A stretch of DNA of 64,000 nt, from assembly GCA_963082975.1 (NCBI GenBank), contig OY720347.1, positions 27,992,221-28,056,220 of the forward strand, read 5' to 3'. Shown piece by piece: positions 1-10,488 of this stretch. A program made the position numbers and the translations under genes. How positions within the stretch are numbered: position 1 is the first letter of the stretch; each line of letters starts with the position of its first letter. Source of the DNA: Labia minor. Lineage: Eukaryota; Arthropoda; Insecta; Dermaptera; Spongiphoridae. Under the pieces are notes generated by a model. The model saw only the letters and a program-made list of their open reading frames with translations, was not told the origin of the DNA and did not search any database.

Positions 1-1328
1 CTACTCAAAATTTTAAAGAATTTTCGAAATTTTATTGGAATTATATTTAATTATTTTTTTTAGATTCATTTTTTATTTTATATTCCTCTATTAGATTTAT
101 TATAATTTATTAATATTTTTTCTTTATTTTTTTTTCTTTAAGATTTAAATTTAATGATTATAAAACAATTAATTAAATATATTTTATTCTTAACAACTAT
201 AATATAATACAAATAGTCAAGAATAATTTTATTGAATTCATTATGCAACGGCTCTTTTTTCGAATGCCGATTATAGAATAATTATATTTAATCCATAATT
301 TACCTGCTACCCTTCTCCTAGCTCAAATAAATTTTATATTTTTTTTTAAATTGTAATAAAAAATAATCTTTAATTCATATATAAATGATTGAATGATTTA
401 ATTAATAAAACAATATCCTTAAAAAAAACATTTCAATAAATTCGTGTTTTACTAAAAATAATTTATGAAATATAATAATAATAATATAAATTTGATCATT
501 TCAAACTTTAATTAAATTTTTCGTTTGATTCAATAAGAGAAAATTAAATTATTATAATATATAAATATTCAAATTATTAGAGTAAATATATGTAATTTTG
601 ATGGACTGTGAAATATTCATATTCAAAAATTGTAATTATCAATGAGAGATTTAGATTGGAATTACAAATTAAAATTTATTCAAAGGATTTAGTATATGTC
701 TGTTTTTAGACAAATCCAGAACAAAAACTGAATCTCTTTTTTTCTTTTTCTCTTTTTCTCTCTTTCTTTAAAATGGCTGCTAATTTATCATTTGCATTTC
801 TGAAATTAAATTAATATAATAATCCTCTTCTATTTTTCTTTGGAAAAAAAAATTACTTAAAAATTTTTGGCATTAAACCAGATTTGTTCTTTTTCGTTGA
901 CAAGTCTTCTAACCAATTCGCTATATTCATAAATTAAATATCAAAAAATTGCATTTTTTTTTCATTTTTATATTATATTATTCCATCTCTTCTTATAAAT
1001 GAAACATTTTTAAATGTAAATTTATCCTATTTATGTGAAAAATAAATTTAATTGTAGTTGTGTGTGGTAATTATTATAAATATTTACACTATATAATACC
1101 ATGCTAAATAATCAGGACCTGTCCTCAAAAATAAAAATTAAAAAAATAACAATATATTTAGTAGATAATTTGAATACATTTTTGTTTTGGTTACTCAGTA
1201 TTTTGAGTCTAGATTTTATTCTTTTCTATTATCTTATTTTATTAGAAACATTTTATTTACAATTAAAATTAGAAGTTTTCATCTTGTATTTCAAATATGT
1301 TAATAATATAAATTGTTTTTTTCTTTAG
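1..1328. other. AT-rich non-coding, probably intron
   Basis: Nothing recognisable apart from homopolymer and AT tracts. A 75-codon open frame at 1101-1328 is made almost wholly of AT-rich codons (Leu, Ile, Phe, Tyr, Asn, Lys) and ends at the AG of a possible splice acceptor, so I read it as intron. The last bases (1312-1328) are a pyrimidine-rich tract ending in TTTAG. Confidence 0.5.
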
Positions 1329-1420
1329 ATTCAGATGCTGTCTATCTCAATGATCCTAAGAAATGGCAAATTCAAGGTCAGCCACCCACTACAAATATAC
1401 TAGGTCACTCCGTTTGTTAA
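1329..1420 (+). CDS. Candidate small exon, unknown gene
   Basis: Seen: after a good 3' splice site (pyrimidine tract then CTTTAG at 1323-1328), one frame reads SDAVYLNDPKKWQIQG and continues QPPTTNILGHSVC to TAA at 1418-1420. Composition is markedly less AT-rich than the flanks. A possible donor, AAG|GTCAGC, lies at 1376/1377. If used, the exon is 48 nt (1329-1376) with the same codon phase at both ends, i.e. a cassette-type microexon; if not, this is a terminal exon. The residues are hydrophilic and protein-like, but I do not recognise the family. Inference only; no flanking exon was identified. A chance open frame of about 30 codons cannot be excluded. Confidence 0.38.
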
Positions 1421-1770
1421 TCAATTTCACCTTCTTATACTTGTTGTTTATGTCTTAAGTTGCTATTTCAGACACAATTCTAGCTAACCCCTTTAAACTA
1501 GTAATCCATGAAATGAATAGAATCTAATTTTATATGATGTCCTCGTTTAATATGTTTTGAAAAGTAGGAAGTTCTTTTTTCATCGATCCAATAAATATAA
1601 ATGATTTTCTTTTACCGGAAACAATTGATTTGAAAATATAATTGCTGTCATTTAGAAACATCTTTAGAAAAATTTATATTTACTTTAATTTTTGAGGAAA
1701 AGAGATAAATGAGAGCTTATTTTATAATATTTAAACTACTTTTCTATATAAGATTTATGTATAATATATA
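1421..1770. other. AT-rich non-coding
   Basis: Nothing recognisable between the candidate exon and the SINE that follows. Confidence 0.5.
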
Positions 1771-1772
1771 TA

Positions 1773-2045
1773 ATAGGCGCCATTGGGTGTGTGGGTAGCG
1801 AACCTGCCTCACAGTTACATGGTCCAGGGTTCAAGTCCCGGGCCTGGCAAGAGAATTTTCATAGCTGGGGCCTAAGGGACGGAGTCAACCCAGCCTCCGG
1901 GAACAACATTGGGGGAAAAGCTATTTGATAGTGCCTCCGATCAAGAAAATCAAGGTAAAGGTTGAGAGGACCCGTTTTACTGATCATAGGACAGCTCATT
2001 CATAAAACCGGCTTGATAGGCGTTGTCCTTGCAAAAACAGAGGTT
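1773..2045 (+). mobile_element. tRNA-derived SINE, family S1, with intact head
   Basis: Seen: an internal pol III promoter with a B box GTTCAAGTCC at 1829-1838 and an A-box-like TGGGTGTGTGG at 1784-1794, spaced as in a tRNA. A body follows containing CAGCCTCCGGGAACAACA and GTGCCTCCGATCAAGAAA. The body recurs at 43507-43652 and, inverted and diverged, at 52490-52645, so this is a dispersed family. No clear target duplication or A-rich tail was found. Known of such families: pol III transcripts copied by a partner LINE; the partner is unknown here. Confidence 0.8.
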
Positions 2046-2308
2046 TTTTTATATTATATATTTATATTCTATATTAATTTCATAGGAATTATTTCCTTCT
2101 CATGTCAGATTCTCTAATGAAATTATCATTGTAAGCTTTCTGCTAATGATGAATGTGTAATATTGGTATATTAGTTACCGTCTGAAAATTTGTCTAGTAG
2201 AAAAATTTATTATAATATCTATTTCAACAACTATAATTAAATATTATTCACATTTTTACAAATTAATATTATTTCCTATTCATTTTCGGTAATATATAGC
2301 TAATAATT

Positions 2309-2893
2309 ACCGATCGACGATAGTAAGGGAGGTATTGTTTTCACATCAAATTTCACATGTCGAGATTTTTACATATCTCCACGAATCATGCATTTTCTTA
2401 ACAGAAAAAAGTATTTTTAGCATGATGTCTGTCCGTGTGTCCGTATAAATGTGTACAGCCTGAACGGCTAAACGGATTTTGATGAAATTTGGTATATTTA
2501 CTTAATGCATCAGTGGGATGAATTGATCAACTTTTGGTGCAAATCCGGAAACCGGAAGTGGTAGTATTAGCGATCGACGATAGGAAGGGAAGGGTTATTT
2601 TCACACCAAATTTCACATGAGGAGATTTTTTACATATCACCACGAATCATGCACTTTGTATTGGTTTTATCCTCGAGAAAAATCATTTTTATTAGTTTTT
2701 TCTTAATTTAAAATTATATGACGTCATCCAGCCATTCATGACTTCACAGCCTGGTCTTACATATATATTATAAAAATAAAATTAAATTAAAAATATTTAT
2801 GTTATATCCATATCTGTTTTTATTGCAATAATAGATACATTAAAATTATTTGAAATTGTTTCTGGAGCTGGAAATTAATTTACTTCAAACCGT
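2309..2893 (+). mobile_element. Rolling-circle-like element family A, copy A1 (two modules)
   Basis: Begins with ACCGATCGACG (2309-2319), a variant of the family 5' end. Module 1 (2309-2570) contains a TGTCTGTCCGTGTGTCCG tract and the core GATGAAATTTGGTAT ... CCGGAAACCGGAAGTGG. Module 2 restarts at 2571 with CGATCGACGATAGGAAGG. It runs on to ACTTCAAACCGT at 2882-2892, where a GT run replaces the expected 3' inverted repeat and hairpin seen in copy A2. No protein is encoded. Classification as a Helentron-associated element is inferred from the layout of copies A2 and A5. Confidence 0.7.
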
Positions 2894-3338
2894 GTGTGTG
2901 TGTGTTTTTTGCCCCAAAACTCCCCCCAATCACCCGAAGTTACAAGATCACGTTTTTTCAATTACTTTTATACCACAATTTGTTTATTTTCGATAATGAC
3001 TATCATAGTCCTCTATAATAGAAAATAATTATTTACATTTTAGTCAATTTTAAAAATATCAGATTTTAATTTTTTAAAACTTTAAGAAAGTAGTTTTTTT
3101 ATTTTCAGTACTTTTTTTAAATATTTTACTATTTTCTTAAAACATTTTTTTTAAATATATTTACAAAGTGAGTGAAATCTTTAGGTTTTCAGTATTTTTA
3201 TACTCGTTTAAAACTTCATTTAAAAAATAAAAAAATTATTAAATTAAATTTATTAGGATTTTGTTGATATGCATTTTCTATTTAATTTAGTTTATTTATT
3301 CTTTAAAATATTTTAATATAAGCGGCACAGTAATAACG
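2894..3338. other. AT-rich non-coding
   Basis: Contains a short C-rich patch at 2911-2956 of unknown nature; otherwise nothing recognisable. Confidence 0.45.
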
Positions 3339-3346
3339 ATTTAAGG

Positions 3347-3623
3347 TAGGGTAAGGTGACCATATTTCGAAAACCCCAAACCGGGACATTTGTAAAAAAT
3401 TGTCCAGATTTTAGGTGCTCTGTCCCGGAGTCCCGAAAAATGTCTTCGGGACAGTCTATTGCCCCTGTTTTTATAACGTTTTTTAAATATTTAGGTCCGA
3501 CGAATGTTTTCTTACAATCTGTTTAGTTCTTATTTTCGATTTTTCATTCAATATGGCTCTAAAAAAAACAAAAAACAAAAAACAAATGTCCCGGTTTGGT
3601 GTTTTCCAAATATGGTCACCCTA
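3347..3623. mobile_element. Short non-autonomous hAT-like element (277 bp)
   Basis: Flanked by a perfect 8-bp duplication ATTTAAGG (3339-3346 and 3624-3631), the size typical of hAT. The ends are inverted repeats: TAGGGTAAGGTGACCATATT on the left and AATATGGTCACCCTA on the right, extending inward to AAACCGGGACATTTG and CAAATGTCCCGGTTT. The left arm has a few extra bases compared with the right. No coding sequence; strand cannot be set. The exact duplication suggests a fairly recent insertion. Confidence 0.85.
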
Positions 3624-3631
3624 ATTTAAGG

Positions 3632-4523
3632 GTATGAAATAAAAATATGAAAATTAAAAAAAAAAAATTTAATTGAAATATTGAAATTAGAATTGAATTA
3701 TTTTTTAATAGATTAAAACCAATATAATAAGTTTTTTTCTATTATATAAATAAATTTCCAATAAATCTTAAATATATTTATTGAAAAATTATGTTTAGTT
3801 TTTTTTAAATAAAATACTTATTTGTCAATAAAAAAATTCACTTTGAAAATAAAAAGTAAAAATCTGAGCCATTATGATCCCGTATTATTAGGTTCGGTGA
3901 ACCTCTTTTACCTCTTACAAGTTAGAAGCATTGAGGTTACGTATAACCTCCACTTGAAGCACAAAAAAATTTCCAAGATCATATTAACGAGCTCCTTCAA
4001 ATCTTCAGAAATAACCTTCGCATCAATTATTTTTAGTATTAAATTTTGTTTACTTTCTAATATATTTCCATAAAAAATTTATATTATTAATAAACTGGTT
4101 TGATAAAATATAATTTCACTGTTTTTTAAGCTCTTTTTTAATCTTTTTGGCTATTAAATATAATTTTATACTATATATTGTTTTATTATATTTCGGTTCG
4201 AAAATAATTTAGAATCTTATAACTAATGTAAAGACATTAAATTATTTTCAATTATTATTTATTATTTATTTTTTATTATTATATTCTAATAATTATTATT
4301 CAACTAATATTAAAATAAATAATTAATTTTTATTTTTTTTATTTTTTATAGTTCATAATTATTAAATTTATTGTATAATTTAACATTTGTGAGAATTAAA
4401 TTTATCATTAAATAACACAGTGAAAAATAAATATAAAGTAAATTAACATTACTATATATTTTCCTATATTATAATAAATTTAATATTATATTCTAAGAGA
4501 TATTCAAATATCAAATAATAATA
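3632..4523. other. AT-rich DNA with an unclassified open island
   Basis: The stretch 3875-4070 is less AT-rich than its surroundings and open on both strands. The minus strand has about 50 codons, including DAKVISEDLKELVNMILE, ending at a stop near 3912; the plus strand is open from 3822 to 4073. I do not recognise either product. It may be an old exon or a transposon remnant. The rest is featureless. Confidence 0.3.
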
Positions 4524-4531
4524 TACTAAAC

Positions 4532-4909
4532 CAGAGGTTCCCAAAGTGGTCTATATCGACCCCCAGGCATCTACAAGGGGTCTACGGTGGCGAATAAAAA
4601 ATTTGGGGGTCCATGAAATGAAAATGGGGGTCTACGATAGTGGATCTCAAGCCTATTTACTTACATCAGGGCTGTCAAACTCGCGGCCCGCGACAAATAT
4701 TTTATAACTTTCGACTTTTTTAAAAAATTTTCAATTTGTTTCTTTTTTTTGAAAAAAAAGGTAAAATGTTTTTCCTACATGGCTCTTAAAACATTTTTGA
4801 TTTTTATAAGGTTCTAAAAAAAAGGTAAAATTTTTTTACAAAAAATCAATTTAGGGGGTCTACCCAAACCGAAAAACATGACAATGGGTGGGTGGTTTGG
4901 GAACCTATG
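4532..4909. mobile_element. Non-autonomous hAT-like element (378 bp)
   Basis: Perfect 8-bp target duplication TACTAAAC at 4524-4531 and 4910-4917. Termini are inverted: CAGAGGTTCCCAAAGTGG at the left and GGTTTGGGAACCTATG at the right, a classical hAT end pattern. An internal segment from about 4668 begins CAGGGCTGTCAAACTCGCGG, which itself resembles the end of another hAT family, so the element appears chimeric. No transposase coding sequence remains. Confidence 0.88.
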
Positions 4910-4917
4910 TACTAAAC

Positions 4918-6254
4918 GAATAAATATATTATAAATCATATATATTTATACATTTATTTGAATTTAATTATTGGATAATAATAATATTTTATCTATTGTT
5001 GATTTAAAATTTAAAAAATAACTGCATTTATATATATAATTTCTTCATTTTCTTATAAAACTATTAATAGAAATTTTGTTTTTTTTTATAAACATTTTTG
5101 GAATTATAAACATTTAACAATGTTTATTGAATTCGGTTTCAATAGTATCTTTGATTTGATGTTGAATAGAATGGTTCATTCATGATTGTTGAACTTAAAA
5201 AAAGAGGTTCGAATGTAGGTGAAGGAGTCATGGGCAGCTGATGTGCTGTTTTGTTGTCCTTGGGTGTCTGGAGTAGCCGGGTGTCCTATTCAAGGTGCTC
5301 AATACCTCAAAGAATTGCCACGATGAATTATTTATCCCCATTCAATGGAACGAAATTCATCGTCTGGTTTTTTTATTGGAATATCGAAAGCCAATGAAGG
5401 ATAAAATTGTCACATCAAACAATCTTCATGCCTCTGGAAAGCTAAACGAAATGACTAGACCGAGCCTTTCAATTTTATTTTTTTTTAAATACATTGTCCA
5501 TAACATTAAATGACATTCTATGTCCGATATTCGTAAAATTTTATTCAAGTTCAAATCTTTTATACATAAGACAAGCGACCTATCATCATTATTCATAAAA
5601 TAATTGCATTTGCAATTGCTTTGCATTTACTTTTACTTCTAATCCAAATAAATAATTATTTTTCTTATAATAAATTTACATCTTTAATTTTTTTTCGCTA
5701 AATACCTAAAATAATATATAATTATTAGTATTACTATTTTTAATTTAGGAAGTTATTAATTACTTCTACTATATTATTAAGAATTTTAATTTTCAAACTA
5801 TAAATTTGAAATAGATTTTTTTAAATACTAGAAAAATAAAATAAATTTAAAAATTTTGGATCTAAATTTAATTTAAATTTCGGATTTTAGAAACTTGTTT
5901 TTTTTTTTTTATAATTTTAAATAGTTGGATAAAATATTTTTTATTATACATAGAATTTAATATTATAATCAATATTATATACAGTGAATTAAATTAGTGT
6001 TAGTAATAAAAGATGTATTTATAAAAATTATAGCAATCTTTTTGAAAACCTATTTAATAATAAATTAACTATTACATCCGGTTTCCTCAATTAATTAAAT
6101 TAAAATAACTTAAAACTAAATTTTGTTAATATATTTACGTAATGACGGACATTTAAACTTTATAAATATTTTTAAATAAAATTACATTTTTAATATTACA
6201 ATAATAATTACACTAGTTATCCTTTTGAAAATTATTCTTTTCTCTCTCTATATA
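4918..6254. other. AT-rich DNA with an unclassified low-AT island
   Basis: At 5185-5475 the composition is balanced. One plus frame is open for about 36 codons up to 5328 (VKESWAADVLFCCPWVSGVA, then CPIQGAQYLKELPR) and another from 5295 for 72 codons. I cannot assign it to a family; it could be an eroded transposon or an exon. The remainder (5480-6254) is plain AT-rich sequence. Confidence 0.3.
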
Positions 6255-6485
6255 TACGAGGATCATTCAATAAGTACTTAAAAATCAGATGGGGCAGGTC
6301 GGGACTGTAGGCAGGATGTGGTAAGACCACCCAACCCAATTTTTTAAACTTATAACGGGACAGCTTAGGAAACTGTAAGAAAGATAGGGCAAGTGCATAA
6401 CTATGGGGGTGATTATGTTGAAAAATAGCCTTTGTAAGAATCAAATAAACTGTTTTGTCTCTTTACTTATTGAATGATTCTCGTG
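6255..6485 (-). mobile_element. Internally deleted mariner element M1
   Basis: Inverted ends TACGAGGATCATTCAATAAG (left) and TTATTGAATGATTCTCGTG (right), flanked by TA, the mariner target. Inside, the minus strand still encodes part of a transposase: FQHNHPHS followed by GWVVLPHPAYSPDLP. This corresponds to the segment around the second catalytic Asp (here not Asp, since HN replaces the usual QD) and the block before the third one. About 1 kb of the usual element is missing. A non-autonomous derivative. Confidence 0.85.
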
Positions 6486-6521
<36 letters not shown>

Positions 6522-7648
6522 TTATAAAATATTAAATAAGTTTTTTAATTCCAAGTTCTTTTAATCTTAAAATACGTTTACCTAGAATTTTTACATCTTT
6601 AAATTGGATTGTTTTTCTTCTCCTTGGGTAAACAAATTATGAATCATGATAGAAGGAATGCATACGGGAAACTAACCATCCATGCTAAGCCTCTAAAGTT
6701 TATTTTTTTTTTTATAGAATTTCAAACTCTTTCAAAAGAGAGATTTCCTTTTAAATTTGGATCTTAACTTTTTAAGCCAATCATTTTATAGCTAATTTAA
6801 AATTAAAATATTTTTTTGCCAATGTAAATGATGGTTTAAATTTCAGTGATGTCATTCTTGAGTAATCTCTCAATTTCTTATATGGCTAATATGAATAGAA
6901 TATTATTTTTTTAATTTGTTAAACAAATACTTTTAATGATACTATGAGTTCTTTATATATCTTAAATTTTCATAATATATTTTATATTAAACTAATATTT
7001 TCAGAGTTATTTTCAAATAATTGACGAATTTTTTTAAAATTTTTAGTACCTTCCGTTTTATAAAGCAAATTATACTCATTTAAATTCAAGTTATTTAGCC
7101 ATCGTCATTAGGAGTTTATATAGGTCGTTTATATATACAATAAATAAATATAAATAAAAAATCGAAATAAACTGGCAGCTGTAAAAAGGCTATCAGCCAT
7201 GAAGAAAATTAATAATAAATAAATAAATATTAAAAAATAAATAAATGACATAACCATTTAAACTGGCAGCTATCTTGTGAAATTATTTGAATAATGTTTT
7301 ATCTTTTTCAATTTAATTGATTAAAATATAATACATTTAATTGATTATAAATATTCAATAAAAATAAAAGTATAATTGGATATAATCACTAATAATGTTT
7401 ATGACAACTCTCCATTTACCTCCTCTCTACTACTCAATCTGATGAACATGAATCTTAAAATTTATAATGTGCAGTAAATTATAATATTATTTTTAATTTC
7501 TTGTATTGAAAGGGAATTAGCGTATGGATTTTTAATTTCCTCGTTGAGATATAAAATAGAAATAAATACATAAATAAATTAGATTAAAAAATCTTTGTAA
7601 AATTCAAGGACAAACAAATGTTATGTCAAATACTTTAAACTTTAAACA

Positions 7649-7651
<3 letters not shown>
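6486..7651. other. AT-rich non-coding
   Basis: Starts with a TA run (6489-6516). Otherwise AT-rich sequence with no gene, repeat or open frame of note. Confidence 0.5.

Positions 7652-7690
<39 letters not shown>
7652..7690. repeat. (TA)n microsatellite
   Basis: About 19 uninterrupted TA units directly abutting the left end of mariner M2, as expected for an element that targets TA. Confidence 0.95.
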
Positions 7691-7693
<3 letters not shown>

Positions 7694-8410
7694 GGGGTCT
7701 GTTCAAAAGAAAATGTGAATTTTGAATTTTCGCGGGCTTTGTACATTCAATTATCGAAATATTTTTTGTTATGTTGGTACACATAAGTTTCTCATATGTT
7801 GACCATATTAGTCATTTTGAATTAGTAGTTTGTTTTTAACAAATGAAAAAGTTAGTAATGTTTTTGTGTGTTCTTCGATTTTTTTTAAAGAATTTTTTAT
7901 TGAATTTTCAATAGATGTGGAATAAAGTTCTTCAACGCAGTTAAAATGTTGACTGTGGCATTCGGCGAATATACTTTGTCTCAAAAAAATGTTTATATTT
8001 TGTATAAGCACTTTAAAAGCACGCCGAGTTCGATCAATTGTGCGGGTTTTCCTCATTGTTTTCTTCGATTACAATGGCTTGGTTCTTGCCAACAGATCGC
8101 TCTGTTAATAAGGAATACTACAAGGAAGTTGTTCAACGTTTTCATGAAGCAATAAGGCTCAAACGATCGGAATTGTGGAAAAACAAATCATGGATTCTGC
8201 ATCACAATAATGCACCAGCTCTCACATCATTTCTTGTTCGTGATTTTTTGACCAAAAACAATACCATAATCATGTCTCAACCACCGTATTCACCACATTT
8301 GGCTCCCTGCGACTTTTTCCTATTCCAAAAACTGAAGAGACTATTGAAAGGAAAGCGTTTTGCCACAATTGTTAAGATAAAGTCGGAACCGAAGTGTAGT
8401 ATCTAAATAT
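7691..8410 (+). mobile_element. Deleted mariner element M2 with DD34D-type transposase remnants
   Basis: The left end, CACGGGGTCTGTTCAAAAG, sits against a TA run. Two transposase blocks follow on the plus strand. An N-terminal helix-turn-helix segment (7946-8035: MLTVAFGEYTLSQKNVYILY) is joined by an internal deletion to a catalytic segment (about 8070-8406). In the latter, LPTDRSVNKEYYKEVVQRF, ELWKNKSWILHHNNAPALT and PPYSPHLAPCDFFLF are clear. The spacing between the second and third catalytic positions is 34 residues, but the second Asp is replaced by Asn (HHNN for the usual HHDN); the third (APCD) is kept. No right inverted repeat was found. Inactive. Confidence 0.88.
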
Positions 8411-8892
8411 CTAAATTAATATAGAAACATATCATATCTGACCTTTTTTGTCCAAATAAGTCATTAATTGTAAATCATTTAATGAGAAAGGACAATGAAA
8501 ATCTTTATAAAATTCAAAATCATCAAAAAACGGGCAAAATAAAATAAAATAAATAAATAAAAAAATATAATAAAATAACTATAATATCCTATATTTGAGT
8601 TATAAATAGACATATTATGTAATTTAATCAAATTTTGCATATATAATTTTGGAAATAAATTTATTAGAATATTTTAATTGATATATTTTTTATTGTCCCA
8701 ATGGACTTTTGATCTTGGACCATAATAATAAAAAAGTAGAGCATGATAGTTTAATCTCTTGATGTAATCATACACGAGTTTAAGAATTTAATCTTAGATT
8801 AAGTTAATTTTGCTTGTCATATGCTCTGGTTAGGGGATTAGCCATAAAATTATCAACCAAGGGCCTTCCTACCCAAGACAGAGAGGGATAGG

Positions 8893-8923
<31 letters not shown>

Positions 8924-9886
8924 GGGATGTCATTATTAGTCTAACAGCATCTATTTACTATTCCCTCAGGATAATCTCTTCTCTGATATATAATTTCAAT
9001 AACAATTGCATAGGCAAAGAGCAAAAGGATTTAGGTCATTTATATTTAATAATTTGAAGGGTTTTATAAATTTTGTTTATACATTTAAGTAAATAACGTT
9101 TACTCGTTTTTTTTTAATAAATATTTAGGAAAATTTAAATTTTTAAATAAATATTTATTTCTTATTTTTTCTTAAAATAATTTTTAAAAAAATACCTTTA
9201 CAGGGAAAGGGTAAATTGGATAAATATAAAGAGTCCTTAAAGATTAAGGATTAAGAGGATTAAAACAATGAATTATTTTATTGTAAATTTTGTATTATAG
9301 TAATAATCTAACAAAAATTTTAAATAAAATCAATGAATTCTGAACGGTATAGAGTGATGATATCACAGATTATTATGGTTGAAATATTCATAACTGAGAA
9401 TAAAATTGAATGAAACACTTTTTCAATTCATTTTATAACGTTTTTCTTAACTTCACTTGGCGTCTGTCTCTCCGTCTTTCTGTGTGTCTGTTCGCTCTTT
9501 TGACAAATTGAAATCGATTTTTCATCGACTTTTTATTGAGATAGACTTTTGAAAATTTTTATAGATATTTCAATGGATCCCTAGAAGGTATAGAAGAATT
9601 ATAATTGAATTATAATTAATTAATTGTAATTAATTATCGATTAATTACTTTTAGTAACTAACTCCTTTTGTATTGCTCCGATTAATTTTTTTTCAAGATA
9701 GATTTTCAATTTGAACGTATTTAAAAATATTTCATAGCATTAAAATTAATGATGAATTCTTATTAATCAGTTGTATCACCAATGAGGAGGGGTTTCTTCC
9801 CCTCAGATGGTATAGAGAAAATATCTTTTTTATACATTGTATATGTCCCCGATAGAAAGGAAACAAAACAATAGATTAACCTTTTT
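8411..9886. other. AT-rich DNA with a (GA)n run and a degenerate repeat
   Basis: (GA)n at 8892-8918. The segment 9340-9850 has a GTCTGTCTCTCCGTC tract (9462-9476) resembling the internal part of the rolling-circle families, and a small hairpin near 9783-9805 (GGGG, loop, CCCC). It may be an eroded relative, but I could not match both ends. Otherwise nothing. Confidence 0.35.
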
Positions 9887-10488
9887 ACTATCTCGCCAGA
9901 TAGTATAGCGATCACGAAAATTTTCGATATTGATATTTTGATGTTTTTATACGTTTTGAAGGTTCCTGAATCATTTTCACAAAGGTTGAGAAAAATGTCT
10001 GTGTGTGTGTGTGTGTGTGTATGTAACCAAGATTACGCAAAAACGGTTTGAGATAGAATGATGAAATTTGATACATGGGCATTATTCAAAATTCATAGTT
10101 TTCTATCAACTTTTGAGAAATGTAGCTCAACCGGAAGAAGGTCATTACCTACAACGTTTTGATTTTTTTTCTTCTAAAGTGACCGTAAAAATAAAGATAT
10201 ATGTTTGATAATTTTTCACATGATTAATAATTGTATAAAACTGCTATATATAGAATTTCAGCTTGATTGAATCGCTGAAAGTACCGGAATTAATTTTTTA
10301 ACTCGTTGACTGGCAATCACGCGTCAGCACGTGACGTGGTGCCATTAACAAAGAGCCAAACACGCGCTGGTTTAATAAATACTATTTATTAATTTTAATT
10401 TATAATTTATAATTAATTAAATTTAATTTAACATATGTGTTAATTAATCCAATTCAAATTGCGAGATAGTCGAGTGGAGACACTCCAG
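9887..10488 (+). mobile_element. Rolling-circle-like element family B, copy B1
   Basis: 5' end ACTATCTCGCC (9887-9897), which also forms a hairpin with AGATAGT at 9898-9904. The same repeat returns inverted as GCGAGATAGT at 10461-10470, followed by a terminal hairpin GAGTG-GAGA-CACTC (10472-10485). Interior: a GT run (10003-10020) and the core GATGAAATTTGATACATGG ... ATCAACTTTTGAGAAATG ... CAACCGGAAGAAGG. No protein. Layout matches Helentron-associated elements: asymmetric terminal repeats plus a 3' stem-loop, inserted in T-rich DNA. Confidence 0.78.

Noticed and set aside
1101-1328. 75-codon plus-strand frame
   Set aside because: Built of AT-rich codons with no domain, and it ends at a splice-acceptor AG.
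1773-1860. True tRNA gene
   Set aside because: Boxes are present but the acceptor stem does not pair well and the sequence continues into a repeated SINE body.
7808-8056. 82-codon minus-strand frame
   Set aside because: Antisense shadow of the mariner M2 transposase remnant.
9340-9850. Fourth rolling-circle-like family
   Set aside because: GTCTGTC-type tract and a small hairpin exist, but no pair of inverted ends could be found.
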